64,000 nucleotides of DNA from Tanytarsus gracilentus (lineage: Eukaryota; Arthropoda; Insecta; Diptera; Chironomidae): NCBI GenBank assembly GCA_038502055.1, contig JAXRKN010000045.1, forward strand, positions 9,909,501 to 9,973,500, written 5' to 3'. A model generated the notes under the pieces. The model was not told the origin of the DNA and did no database searches. It worked only from the letters and a program-made list of their open reading frames with translations. The stretch's first letter is position 1. Each line of letters opens with the position of its first letter. Of the stretch, positions 50,918-62,521 are shown one piece after another. Made by a program: the position numbers and the translations under genes.

Positions 50918-51235
50918 ACTGTTGCTGAAAAATACTCAAAGCTACAACCTCATTAAATAGCTCAATTTCTCTCAGAAATCATTTCGTGCGTTTTAAAAAA
51001 TTTTCGAATCCGTGAAAGAAATCGTTAACAAGAATTTTATTAACATAGAAGAAGTAAGTAGTCGACATTAGGGACAAAAATTGTGTAATTGATTAAATTT
51101 AAAAAAACTATGATTCCACCGTTGTGATGATCACTCGACCAGCATATTTGTGCTTTTCTATGTTTATCTTCTAAACTATTGCGTTCAATTGTAATTTAAC
51201 TGAATTTGATAAAAAAAGAAAGTTGACATAGAAAT
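50918..51235. other. Phosphatidylserine synthase 3' region
   Basis: AT-rich sequence that should hold the 3' untranslated region of the synthase, ending at the target duplication ATAGAAAT (51228-51235) of the transposon that follows. Confidence 0.5.
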
Positions 51236-51997
51236 TAGATTTATCTAGTTTTGTGTTAAAATTTTCACCGGAATTTTTAATAACCGGTTTCACCGATTTT
51301 TTCTTCCGGTTAACCGGTTTTTCTACTTTTTGAAATTATTTTAATTTTATTAAAAAATTACAATTTAAATTTATAAATATTATCAATGTTTTAACCGTTT
51401 TTATGTTTATTTTAATAAACCTATCTTCAAATACTAATATTGTGAAAAATCAGGTACTAAATGTCCACTAAACTTACGTTTCTCATGTATCAGATATTAA
51501 GATATCAAAAGTTTTGTTTTATTCAATACTTTTACGCTTTATCACAATTCAGTTTAAAGTGATTTATTTTATTAAAAAAGTGAAGTGAATTTTGGATTTT
51601 CGACAACGCGAGACAAAAAGTGTTACGGTAATTATTGTGAAAATATAGTAGTTTTTTAATATTTTTTGTCGTAGCAGAACGTCGTTTTTCGGAAGCAAAT
51701 CATCTAGTCAGCAAGCTTTTCAATAGACTTGGAGATGAGAACATCAATGCAATTGCCTTTCTGAAGTGTTATTTTAGAAATAAGTTAAATTAATCTTTGT
51801 TATTTAGTTTTTAAGTTTTTTAAGTTATTAAATTAAATTTTCCTTTATTTAAAATTTGTTGTTTTTTTTAAAAAAATCCGTTTTTTCTCAGAAATTTAGA
51901 TAAAAACTCATAACCGGTTAACCGGTGAAAACCGGTTATGAGCTTTTTAAAACCGGTTAAACCGAAATCGTTAAAACCGGTTATTTAAGGATCTCTA
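51236..51997 (+). mobile_element. Decayed hAT transposon with 8-bp target duplication
   Basis: The element is bracketed by ATAGAAAT at 51228-51235 and 51998-52005, the 8-bp target duplication expected of hAT elements. The ends are TAGA... and ...TCTA. Both subterminal regions are packed with ACCGGTT repeats (about 51283-51320 and 51908-51981), likely binding sites for the transposase. Only the 3' end of a transposase frame survives inside (51668-51793). It is an internally deleted, non-autonomous copy that inserted between the synthase and the Nog2 GTPase gene. Confidence 0.85.
51668..51793 (+). pseudogene. hAT transposase C-terminal fragment
   Basis: A frame of about 41 codons ending at TAA reads VAERRFSEANHLVSKLFNRL and then GDENINAIAFLK. 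This is the pattern of the hAT C-terminal dimerisation region (ERxFS, then RL, then a leucine-rich helix). No start codon or upstream transposase sequence remains, so it cannot encode an active enzyme. It is too short to stand out as an ORF and was found by motif. Confidence 0.8.
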
Positions 51998-52523
51998 ATA
52001 GAAATGATAAAAATACTTTTAAAACTTGATCATAGCAGAATAAAAAGTCAAAAATTCCTCGATAAATTTATTCTACTCGAAAAAAAAAATTAAAATACCT
52101 TTTTCTAGGCTGTTTATCGTTGCACTTTTTAATATTTATAAGAACGCTTCCGCAATAACACGCTAATTTTAAACTCTCCTCCCACATCCAGCAACAGCTA
52201 TTTTTTTCCCTGACTATATCCAAAATTTGCAATTCTAAAATTAAGCAAATGAAAATGTGAGAAATCTTTTTAAGAATTTAAAAAATCGTTATAGAAAAAT
52301 TTAAACGTAATTTTTTTGAAAATTCTTTAAATCATCCCTCAAGCTAGCTTAAGATTTAAGATAAGAAAAATTAAAGCCAAAGTTCTTAAAAGTTTTGCCA
52401 TTTTTTTTCTCTCTCTAACGATTAATTTTATGGTGTATGACTTTTTCTGAAAAAAGACAAACTGTAATTAAAAAAAAACACGAAATAAAAAACGGAAATT
52501 TTAAAATTTTAAGAAATTCAAAT

Positions 52524-52529
52524 TTTATT
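52524..52529 (-). terminator. Polyadenylation signal of the Nog2 GTPase gene
   Basis: AATAAA on the minus strand ten bases after the stop codon at 52540. No other copy lies closer. Confidence 0.6.
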
Positions 52530-52539
52530 CAGTTAACTT

Positions 52540-54588
52540 TTAATAATTTTTCTTCTTGCTAGCGCCAGTAAATTTTCTGCTATTCGTCTTATTTTTAACA
52601 TTGATGACATCGTAGAAGTTTGTGCCGACCTTCTTGGGCTTATCCTTGCGATCTAGTGCTCTTCTTTGTTTGGCTGTAAGTTTAGCTGGTTCCTTCTTGG
52701 GTTTCGGCGCCGCAACAGCAACATCTTCAACATCAAAGAATCCACTCGCAGTTTTCGCTTTTCCTTCAACCTCAAGCTTTTGCTTCTTTTTGTTGGGCGT
52801 CGTCTTCATCTTCTTGCCGGCATTTCTGTGAACAACTTTTCCTTGACCCTCATCGTACTCATCTTCCGAGTAGAAATCACTGAATTCAGATGAATCGTCA
52901 TCGTCATCATTTGACTTTCGCTTTTTACGTTCAGCTTGAAGTTTCTTCTGCTCCTCATATTGTTTAATTTCCTCGAGATCAAGTTCTCTCTCATCTTCCG
53001 GGTCATAATCCAAATTCACTCGAATTTTGCGGAAATCTTGAAGTTGCTTGAGATCACGACCCTTCCTGACTGCCTCGGAAATTGCTGTTGCGACGCTCTT
53101 TGTCTCGGCATCGATTTCAGCCAATTCTTGCGCCTTTTCACTTTCATTCTTTGGAAGTCTCGATTTTGGAATTTCGAAGCCTTCCGGTGGAACGTAGAAT
53201 GGAAGTTTACCGCGTTGCCAGTCATTCAAAATCATCTTGGCCGATGCATTAATGTCGGGCTCGCCACCTTTCAACAATTTTCCACTCTTCTTGGCGATTT
53301 TCTCGAGGAAATCAATGTGGTTTTCATAATCCTTAATGCCATAAGTTTTGACCATGTACTCGGGTCGAACTCGTCTCAGCACATCCTCAACATAGTCCTC
53401 CGGTGTCGTGACTAGCTCAACTCTCACGACACCCTTTAAAACTTTCTCGGCATCAGTCTCGGCTGATGGATAGACAACGCCCGGGCAATCGATGAGATAA
53501 ATTTTCTTCATGAGTGTGATGTACTGCCAGACTTTTGTTTCGCCCGCAATCGGCGCAACTTTACAAACTTTCTTGCTCCGCAGTGCATTAATGATTGAGC
53601 TCTTTCCCGTGTTCGGATATCCAATGAGACCGACACTAATTTGCTTCTTGTCCACGTGTAGCTTTCCAATTTGTCGCAAGAGATTGATTAGTGCACCTTT
53701 GCCGAAGGGATGTGTCATCGAGGCGTGAAAAGCGATTGTTGGATATTCGGACGATAGAATTGCGACCCATCTTTGTGTCACCCAAATTGGCACAAGATCA
53801 ACCTTGTTTAGGATGAAAAAGAGATGCTTATGTTTCTTCTCTTTCCGCAAGAATTCTTCAATGTGCTTTGATCGAGTTCCGATTGGATCTCTGGCGTCGA
53901 GAACTTGCAGCAATACATCGGCCGAGTCAACGACTTTATGCAATTCATTCCAAATTCGTTTGCTCTGACCAGCGGCAAAGACCCAATCACGAAGTGCTGG
54001 ACGAACGCCGCCATCGTCACGAATCAAGTCGTGATCCTTATCATCGCTATATTTATCGCACGCCTCTTCAGCCGCCTTTGTCATGTCCGACAGATCCTTC
54101 ACCTTTAAGCTTGGTCTTTTTCGCTGTTTCTTCGGACCGAATGTTGAATCGAATGACTCAGTCTCGAGCAGATGGACACGCTGATATTTTGCACTCTCGT
54201 TGAGGAGGGTAATTGGAAGGTGTGTGGGCTTCATGATAACTTGATACGGATCCTTCATGACTTTGCCCATTTCATCCTGGAACTTCTGAAGTGCCGATTG
54301 TGAAATGACTCGCGAATTACTGAACCACTTTGGACTCGGTTCAACTCGCGAAACAGTTCCAGACGAGAGCCACTGTTGAAATGGCGCTGCTTTGATGATT
54401 TTACCTCGTCTATCGCGCTTTGCCTTGAAATTTCTGTACATCTGAAGACGATTAATTGTCGCCTTCGAGCGTGGATTGCGGACTCCTTTGACATCGGAAG
54501 ACGATCGGTCGGGATTGAGTGAATGACCGCTTTTATTAATCTTTCCCTCCTTCCTTGGAGGTCCCGTGCGAGAACTCGTCTTAGGCAT
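52540..54588 (-). CDS. Nucleolar GTP-binding protein 2 (NGP-1/Nog2, GNL2)
   Basis: A circularly permuted GTPase of the nucleolus, required for assembly and export of the pre-60S ribosomal subunit. It is one exon of 682 residues. The GTPase motifs run in permuted order: NKVD at 261-264, HASM near 288, then the P-loop GYPNTGKSS at 323-331, a Thr-containing G2 near 348-351 and DCPG at 367-370. The N-terminal NGP1NT-type region (KATINRLQMYRNFKAKRDRRG) precedes it; a basic and acidic low-complexity tail (residues about 530-682, with KKRKSNDDDDDS) is typical. The start at 54586-54588 gives the full conserved N-terminus. Drosophila Ns2 is the likely orthologue. Confidence 0.96.
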   Translation of the reverse strand: MPKTSSRTGPPRKEGKINKSGHSLNPDRSSSDVKGVRNPRSKATINRLQMYRNFKAKRDRRGKIIKAAPFQQWLSSGTVSRVEPSPKWFSNSRVISQSALQKFQDEMGKVMKDPYQVIMKPTHLPITLLNESAKYQRVHLLETESFDSTFGPKKQRKRPSLKVKDLSDMTKAAEEACDKYSDDKDHDLIRDDGGVRPALRDWVFAAGQSKRIWNELHKVVDSADVLLQVLDARDPIGTRSKHIEEFLRKEKKHKHLFFILNKVDLVPIWVTQRWVAILSSEYPTIAFHASMTHPFGKGALINLLRQIGKLHVDKKQISVGLIGYPNTGKSSIINALRSKKVCKVAPIAGETKVWQYITLMKKIYLIDCPGVVYPSAETDAEKVLKGVVRVELVTTPEDYVEDVLRRVRPEYMVKTYGIKDYENHIDFLEKIAKKSGKLLKGGEPDINASAKMILNDWQRGKLPFYVPPEGFEIPKSRLPKNESEKAQELAEIDAETKSVATAISEAVRKGRDLKQLQDFRKIRVNLDYDPEDERELDLEEIKQYEEQKKLQAERKKRKSNDDDDDSSEFSDFYSEDEYDEGQGKVVHRNAGKKMKTTPNKKKQKLEVEGKAKTASGFFDVEDVAVAAPKPKKEPAKLTAKQRRALDRKDKPKKVGTNFYDVINVKNKTNSRKFTGASKKKNY

Positions 54589-55842
54589 GCTAAGAAATTA
54601 TAAGTTTAAGTTAATTAGTGGATATTGATGGAGATTTTTAAATAATTCTATAAACTCACATGTGATTCTTGTTATTATGATTTCGGAGAGAATTAAGAAA
54701 TCTCCAAAAATAAATTTGAACGCGAGATTTAACGGATTTTTGATATTTTTATATTTTTAACATTTTAAAGAGATTAAAATTGATAATTTAATTCAAATTT
54801 ACTTAATCAATTAAGTAAAATAAATGTAAAATAATAATTGTCAGTTAAAATAAATAAAAATTGACAAAAATTAAAAATTCCCATCCAAAGTTGCCAACCC
54901 CTCGGACAAAAATCTCTCCACACCTCTCTCGATCATCAAATTTTTTTCTCATTATTCAAGCAGACGTCGCCGAGTTCAGATATCACTCCCGCAATAAAGT
55001 TTCTTTAATTCATTTTCTGCTGGCTTTAAATTCGTTCTTAAATGTTTAATCGTGACTCAAAAGTGCCGTGTTGTGCAACAGAATAGAAATCCACATCAAG
55101 AAGTGAGTAGAAAATCGTGAAAAGCGCGAAAATTAAGGAATTTTTCGCTGCGAAGAGGGGAAGTGGGAAAATTTTTATTTAATTAACATTCCAAAGCGAT
55201 GATCCAATTGTTCTCGCGCACGATAACGATGCGGTGTGTCTTCGTCGTCGTGTGACGTGGAATTTGGCTCCAAAATGCGCTGAAAATCGCCTGAAAAGTT
55301 CAAACATCAGAAAATTTCGTCGCCTACTTTCTAAACATTTTTTTTTCTCTCATCCAAAGCAGAAAATTTTTCTTGCGCTTTTTAACACTTTTGCCTTTAT
55401 ATTTATTCAAGTCACAGGTTGTTTGGCTTTTCATTTCTTTCTTCTTTGCGCATTTCATTGCCATTTCTGGTGTATGTGTGTTTGCTTAATTGCTTTGCAC
55501 TTTTTTCTTGTTCAAAAATTGTGCGATTTGGCAACGACTTGAGAGCTTTCGCAGCTCGTGCGTGTCTCATTTTGCGATGACGAGACAGGCGGGAATGTCA
55601 CGAAAATATTTTCCCTCCACGCTTTTCTGATCTCAATTTTAATCCGCAGATTTCCAAAAAAAATAAACCATCAAAGGCAGCTATGAGCTGTTAGACGACA
55701 TCTTAACATCATCAATTACCATCTCAGCGATCGCAATAGCCATTCGACAATAGTTAAATTTCATAAATCCCTCAAACTGTCTACCAAAAAATCTAAATCA
55801 CCTCAAGTCCACTGGTCAACAAGAATTGTCTCGGCCAGTAAG
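54589..55842. other. Divergent promoter region of Nog2 and the LOTUS/Tudor gene
   Basis: 1.25 kb between head-to-head genes. It holds the presumed 5' leaders; frames of 62 and 102 codons (54861, 55234) are AT-rich and not accepted. The stretch 55680-55842 just before the Tudor gene start is probably transcribed leader. Confidence 0.5.
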
Positions 55843-58800
55843 ATGGAAAAATCACAGCAAACACAACCCGACGACGACGCCATCATTGAGTCGCTCAAAT
55901 CATTGATCATTTCACGCAAACAACCGATGACAGTGGCGCAATTGCAAGTTGACTACGAGAAAGTCGAAGGTCGCAAGATCCCCGAGCTTAAAGTGCAATC
56001 GCTTCTGAAGTACAACAAGACATTTCACTACATCAAGCCATTGGATGCGAGCAGTGTCGCTCGTTTTGATGTGCGCTTTGATGCGCGTCGAGCAAAGCCT
56101 CAACATGTCCGCTTCAATCCCATTGTCATTACACGATCGCTCAAGAATCCATCGGTTCCTCGTAATCGCATGCCCGTGTTGAACAATAACAACAACAACA
56201 ACTACCAGAAGAACTTCATGACTGCGCCGATCATCAAGCCCATGCCAAAATTGACAATGCCACTATCGGAACGATTAAAGCGAAAGGGTGAACTAAGTCC
56301 GGAGGATATTCAAGCAGCTCAGGGTGTATCGATGGACACATGGTACCTCGCTCACGGATCTGACTACGATAAGCTCGTCAAGTATTGTCAATCGAAAGCC
56401 ATCGACATGCCTGAAATCAAATTCATCAATAATCCACTCGCCAAGGGAAGTTTTGCGTGCCAAGTGACAATCAACGGCAAAACATACATGTCATTCAACG
56501 ATTTCTTCCCCGTCAAAAGTGAGGCTCAAGAGGCGTGCTGCAAGGTTGCCGTGCAAGAGCTGAAACGCGAAGAAGAGATTTCACACAATCCACTCGACGC
56601 CTCCAACGACTACGACATTGCACAGAAGATTTGGATCATGATTCGCAATTCCATTGGTGGAGTGTTCTTCAAGCACATCGCCAGCATGTACATGGATACT
56701 TATAAGCTCTCACTGCCCGAGAACTGGAATCAAATTGTGAAGCAATTCGATGGCCAACTCTTCAACTTCGAGATGAATGCATTTAATGAGGAGATTATCT
56801 TCGCCATTGGCGATGGAACTTTCGATCGTCCATTGGCGGAGTCAACACAATCTATTCCTGAGCTCGAATTTCCGTGGAAAGACAAGTTGTGGAATGTCTA
56901 TGTGACTGGAGCGAGCTCACCGACTGATATTTGCGCGCGCCTCATCGGAACCGAATACAGTGACGCTCTCGATAAGCTTCTCAATGAAATTGAGGTGAGA
57001 TTTGCATAAAATTTTCATATACAAACATATTTCATAATAAAATTATCTCTTATTTTAGATTACAATGATTTCAACAAAGGAGCGTCCTAACGAGATTAAG
57101 CTAAATTACGTCTACTTGACATCGATCTCCGAGTGTTGGCATCGCATCAAAATCATCGAGATGAATGACGATGAGGTCTATTGCATTTGCATTGACAACG
57201 GTGAATATGAGTGGATTCCGCGTGACGACATTTACGTTTGCAAGCCAGAATTTCTCACTGTCGCACCGCAAGCCTTCAAATTGTCGCTTTTCGATCTGGA
57301 AGAATTCGAAAATAATCCAAATGTCGCTCAGCAAGCACTCTATGAGCCATTCGTCTACAAGAGTCTCGTTGCCGAAGTCATGATGAACCAGGAGTTTTGG
57401 ATGATGAATAAAACCAAACCAATTGTGGCCATCCTCTACGATACGTCGACCGATGATGATGTTAATTTGAATGAGAAGCTCATGAATGCCATTTTGGGTT
57501 CTGTTTCTTCTCCCACGCTCAGCCAAAGTGAAAGCAATCAAATAATTGTGACAAATATTGGTGAAGATGGCGTTTACGGTCAACTGGTTAAATCTTCTGC
57601 TTACATCCAGCAACTCATCAATAATGTTCCCAAAGAAGACTTGGCTCAGCATCGCGGCTTATATGAGGATCGCAATTCACCGCTCGGACGAAAAAAAGTC
57701 TACATGGTCTACGATGCGAAGAAGAAGAATTGGTTCCGCGCTCGCTATGAGAAATCGATCGATGGCGCCATTCATGTTTTGTACATGATCGATCACGGTT
57801 ATTTCAGCAAATTCAATTCTCAAGACATTTATCGATTGGACAAGCTCTCGTATGTTCTCTCGTTGTATCCACCGCAGTGCATTAAGATGTCTCTCTTCAA
57901 TGTCGTCTACAATGAAGAAGTCAAGAAGCGATTACTCGGAATGCTCCCACCTGGTCGTCAAGCATTTGTGAGTAAAATTAAATTTTAAACAAAATACTTT
58001 ACTTAAAATCTTGTTCATTTTTAGGCCAAAATTGTCACAATGTCGGCAGGAAAAGTTCCGAATGTGACTCTCTTCATGTACATCCAGCACAACAACGAGA
58101 GCATCATTTTCAACATCAACGATCAATTTACGAAGGTGTTGAGCGTTTCGGACATTAAGAGGTGAGTTTGTAATTGTGAGAGGAGTTTATAATTTTGAGG
58201 AAACAATTTGGCATTTTAAATTAATCCAGTAAAGAAAATAAATTTCTCACAGATGCTTTAAATTATCTTGCGAAACATTTTAGTGCCAACAAACTGTTGC
58301 ATAAATTTTTTAAAAACGATTTAAATTTCTTTCTTTAGTGCAAATGAGCCATTGATTAAGTTGGAGCGACGCCAACTGAAGAACAATGGTGAATTCATCA
58401 AGCTCTTTGTCTCGCTCGTGTCAAGTCCACTCAGTTTTGTCATACAACTCGAGGAGGATTTGAAGCAGCTCAACGAATTGGTGGGAGATTTGCAGAAACA
58501 TAGCAGCTCAAGCGCCAAATTTACATCACTCAACGACATACAGAAGGGCGAATGTTATTCAGTCTACGACGAAGACACTCGCAAGTGGGTTCGGTGAGTC
58601 ATAATTGAAAATTAACGCCAAATGTATTTGCTCACATTTATTTATTTTAGCGCATCTGTTGAGAATATTATCGACAAGAACTTCATTCACTGCCTTTGTA
58701 TGGACTCAGGAAATTTCAAGACGACTTCCCTCGACAAAATGCGTACGTTGCCAAACAAATTCAGAACTCTACCAAAGCTTGCATTGAAGGCTCGGCTCAG

Positions 58801-59063
58801 TGGTAAGTTAGACATTGTAAGACTGTAAATAATTCTAAAAATACTTTTAATAACTAGGTGTAAAGCCCAAGTTCAAAGACTTTACTCCAGATGATGCCAT
58901 TCACTTCAAGAAATTGACTGAAAACAAGAGCTTCCCGGCGGTCATCAAAAACATTTCGAATGATCCATTTGAGAAGCAGGATATCTATGATGTCGTCCTA
59001 TTCGGTAAGGACGATAAAATTCACGATACTCTCATCAAAGAGGGACGAGCTCTGCCAATGTAG
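55843..59063 (+). CDS. LOTUS and Tudor domain protein (TDRD7/Tapas type)
   Basis: Probable germline protein of the piRNA and nuage machinery; Tudor domains bind dimethylarginine in Piwi proteins and LOTUS domains recruit Vasa. The exons are 55843-56994, 57059-57967, 58025-58161, 58339-58593, 58651-58802 and 58858-59063, all GT-AG and in phase, giving 936 residues. A LOTUS (OST-HTH) domain lies at about 13-85; an Asn run and Pro-rich linker follow; a double-stranded RNA-binding-like fold (GSFACQVTINGKTY to EAQEACCKVAVQEL) lies at about 176-243; Tudor repeats lie near 400-470, 595-660 and 800-860. Three Tudor repeats favour TDRD7/Tapas over TDRD5/Tejas, which has one. Vertebrate TDRD7 has three LOTUS domains; I see only one here. 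Confidence 0.85.
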
Positions 59064-60754
59064 ATTTAAGGATTTTTTAATTTTGTTTTATTTGATATCG
59101 AAATGATCGTTATCAATCAAAAAATATTATATCTTCCAATACTTACAATTAATTAGGGCAATTTTTTAAACATTCTTTGAAGAAATAATTTTTAAATTTA
59201 ATTAATCTTTGATGAACTCTTTCCAGGACACTTCTATGTTCAAGAAACTCTCTAAGTTACTAAGTAACACGTTTGCTTAACTTTATGTGTCAATGTGCTC
59301 GTCAAGAATTTTTTTTTGCAAGATCTAATCACTTTACAATCTGTCTTCAAACTGTGCTCCGGATTTTATGGAGTTTATCAAGAAACTTTTATACTGCGTG
59401 TGAATATTCAAGAAATGCTGATCTTTGCTATTATTGCCTTTACATTTATGATTTTTTTTCTCACGCATGTTTACATGTCTATCATTGTTATTATGTTTTT
59501 GATACATTATTATGTCACTCCTTATTGAAGTTATGTTATTAAATAATAATGATAAACTACTATTAAAAAAAACTACTCTAAATTTTAATCGAAAATCTTT
59601 CAAAATGATGTGAAAATGTAAAAAACTTTGGCCAGTAGGATAATTTAAATTTTACTTTTCTCATTTTCACATCTCACAAAAAAACAAAGAAAATTTTAAC
59701 CGTACAAAAAAAACGAAAAATGTTAAAAGAAATTAAAAAAAAACGTAAAGACTGTGCCAGAAGGAAATTTTTTATATATATATTTGGAACGACCACGAGA
59801 ATGATATATGAAAAATTGGAATATCCTATAAAGATTTTATGTGTAATATTTTTATATGTGTATGAGAAACTATTGGAAACGGGTAGAATAATTGAAATTA
59901 ATTTAAACATATGGTGGAAAGAGTGGACTAAGGATAGCAGATGTTGTGCGAGGACGAAATATTATATAAAATTCCTCACTCCCGTCCTGTGGTGCCCGCG
60001 TCAATTTCCTGTTTACTGTTGCTATCCAATTTTTGTAATCGTTTATTATTTAATTTTAGCCAAAAAAAGAAGAGAAAAGATAAGTTAAAAGTTAAAAAGT
60101 TATTTATTGTAATCTGAAAGGAAAAAGAGAATTTGAGTACCTTAAAATAAGTGATAGAAGTGCAGCAATAACCACAATTCACATAAAAAATATTTATATA
60201 CAAAAAAAAATCCAATGTAAAACGTAAGTAACATAAAAAAACATACCCGAGTAACATAAAATGTGATAACCGAGAAAATCTTGAGAGTCCGAACTCTTAA
60301 ATTTATATTAAAGAAATATTTTTCGAATTGATGGAGGAAATAACTTATTTAATCTTGCATCATATGCAAAAAAAAGTAACACAAAAAAAGAAATTTATAC
60401 GACAAAAAAAAATGAAGAAATAAAAAGAAAATTTGAACGTTAAAATTTACTTTTTTCAATTCCATATTTTTATTGTGGAGAAAAATGAAAAGTTATCAAT
60501 GTGCTCATCATTAAGTTCAAAGTACAGTCTACGATGACTGTGTGCGAGTGCGAGGAGAACCTTAGAGGGAAAAAAATCTTTAAACATACAGTTGAAGTTT
60601 ATTATTTTTAAGAGCGTTCGAACTCGCATTTAATTTTCAGTCGATCGCGAGCATTTGAAGAGAACGAACAAAAGAAAAAAGTTCGAAGAAAAAAAGTTTC
60701 TTTAAAAAAAGAAGAGATAAGAGAATTTAATCGTGTTGATAAAAGTGCATTAAA
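59064..60754. other. Spacer between LOTUS/Tudor and ATP-grasp genes
   Basis: Very AT-rich. A 122-codon frame (59720-60088) and two overlapping frames at 59273-59542 show no domain and are composed as expected of random AT-rich DNA. The part from about 60600 is probably the 5' leader of the next gene. Confidence 0.6.
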
Positions 60755-62521
60755 ATGCCTTCAGCTAAACGCCAAAATTTCTTCTCAAGCGGTCCATGGA
60801 TGAGAAGTGAATCGAGTCACTCGATCGATGTACCACAGTCGCTAATTAACAGTCATCTAAAATTAAATAAAACCGCACCAAATTCGCCCGTGTCAAAGTC
60901 ACCTTACAATTCACCACAACGCTCAGGTTCACCGCCAAACGGCATCTCCTCCTCAAACGGCTATCCTCCGAACCCCTCAGCGCTGCGTCGACACTTTTCG
61001 AGTACATTCATGCTGATTCCAGAAGATCAAGAGCTCAAAAAAATTGTCGATTCAAAGTCGATCAGTAACGGAATTAATGTACAAGCGAAAAAGATGAAAA
61101 GTTCAGATGAAAAATATCGAGTTGGAAGTCTTCACATAATCTTAAGACTCATCTTATGGTGGCCACTCTTGTGCATTGGAATTTGTCAGCGATTCATTAA
61201 CTTTATGATGCAAAGAGTTTGGAATTTTCAATCGACACCGTCATTTTGGTTGTCGGCATTTTTGTGGCTCTTCTGGAAGCTCATCTCATATCCTCTGAGC
61301 GCACTTAAAAGTGTCTTAATTTTCCTTCACACACCCGCACATGAGAGACACCGAAAGAAGAGGACAGTCTTGATATCGGGTGGCAGCACAGTTCAGTCGC
61401 TTCATTTAGCGAGAAATTTCCATTCGGCTGGTGCTCGCGTTGTTGCCTTTGAGTTCGAGGGACTTTTTGCACTCGCAAGATTTTCAACGGCTGTCGATAA
61501 GTTTTACACATTGCCTGCGTCAGCGAGAAATAATTCAAACGAGTACATTGATGCGCTAATGAACATTGTTGAGAAAGAATCGCCGTCACTTTACATTCCC
61601 GTCTGTGCCACATCACCAGCACATTTTGATGCACTCGCAAAGCCACACTTGGAGCTCAGTGGAGTTAATAAAATTTTCTGTCCAGGAGCTCACGAGGTGT
61701 CAATTCTCGACGATATTGGAGCTGTTTTAAATAAATGTGAAACTCGAAATATTCCAACGCCACCGTATCGATTGTTGACCTGCAAAGAGGATCTTTATCG
61801 ACTCTACGATTCGGGCTTTATGAACAACTTTAGAAATGTCCTCGTGGCCACGGGCGAGCATGGCATTATTAACCGCCAAAAGTACATTCTGCCATCGAAT
61901 AAACGTGACTTAAGACTTCCAATCGAGATAAGCGAGGCAAAGCCTTGGATTGTACTTCGAGATGTGCCCGGCAAACACTATGTCACTTGTACGACGGTTA
62001 AAGACTCGAAAATGATTGCTAATGTGACTTGTGCTATTCAACCCGACACTCGTAATCTCGTGCCAGAATCAAATCCCGAAATTGAAAAATGGCTTCACGA
62101 CTTTTTCGAGCGTGTTCGTTTTCATCGAAATGTCAATGGCCACGTGAGCTTTAGATTTGTGAAAAGCGATGCGAGCGGAAATCTTTTAACGCTCGGCACA
62201 CGAGTCGGCGTCACTTTGTCATATCTCTGCTATACGGGAGTGCAATCGAGGGTGGTGCAGAAGCCATGTCCTCACTTTGATCGTCGCAACTCGGGTCCAA
62301 TTACCCAATCACGACATTTCATCTCCGACACGGTCACGAACACTATCAAAAATCCATCGGCAAAGTCGTTTGAGCAGCTAATCGGAACTGTGCTGGATAA
62401 GAGGGAAGCTCTCTTCTTATATTGGGATCCACTTCCGTACATCGCTTACTATCATTTTCAACTTCCTCTCCAAAAAATCACAAAATTTCTTCACACTCAA
62501 AGTCAAAACTCGAGGAGATAA
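60755..62521 (+). CDS. ATP-grasp-like membrane-associated protein, function unknown
   Basis: An intron-free frame of 588 residues. Residues 1-120 are Ser/Pro/Asn-rich and likely disordered. Two hydrophobic stretches follow at about 124-150 and 163-192, so the protein may be membrane-anchored. From 202 on it looks like the carbamoyl-phosphate-synthase-like ATP-grasp family: KKRTVLISGG at 201-210 with HLARNFHSAGARVVAFE, SLYIPVCATSPAHFDALAK, SILDDIGAVLNKCE, KPWIVLRDVPGKHYVTCTTV at 396-415 and HVSFRFVKSD at 463-472. Where active members end with an acidic, Asn- and Arg-containing metal site (ECNPR type), this protein reads TLGTRVGV, so catalysis may be lost. The ATG at 60755 has context TAAAATG. 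I do not recognise a named insect gene. Confidence 0.75.
   Translation: MPSAKRQNFFSSGPWMRSESSHSIDVPQSLINSHLKLNKTAPNSPVSKSPYNSPQRSGSPPNGISSSNGYPPNPSALRRHFSSTFMLIPEDQELKKIVDSKSISNGINVQAKKMKSSDEKYRVGSLHIILRLILWWPLLCIGICQRFINFMMQRVWNFQSTPSFWLSAFLWLFWKLISYPLSALKSVLIFLHTPAHERHRKKRTVLISGGSTVQSLHLARNFHSAGARVVAFEFEGLFALARFSTAVDKFYTLPASARNNSNEYIDALMNIVEKESPSLYIPVCATSPAHFDALAKPHLELSGVNKIFCPGAHEVSILDDIGAVLNKCETRNIPTPPYRLLTCKEDLYRLYDSGFMNNFRNVLVATGEHGIINRQKYILPSNKRDLRLPIEISEAKPWIVLRDVPGKHYVTCTTVKDSKMIANVTCAIQPDTRNLVPESNPEIEKWLHDFFERVRFHRNVNGHVSFRFVKSDASGNLLTLGTRVGVTLSYLCYTGVQSRVVQKPCPHFDRRNSGPITQSRHFISDTVTNTIKNPSAKSFEQLIGTVLDKREALFLYWDPLPYIAYYHFQLPLQKITKFLHTQSQNSRR

Noticed and set aside
59720..60088. 122-codon ORF rich in Lys, Ile, Tyr and Cys
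   Set aside because: It is very AT-rich, shows no family signature and has overlapping frames on the other strand; probably chance.
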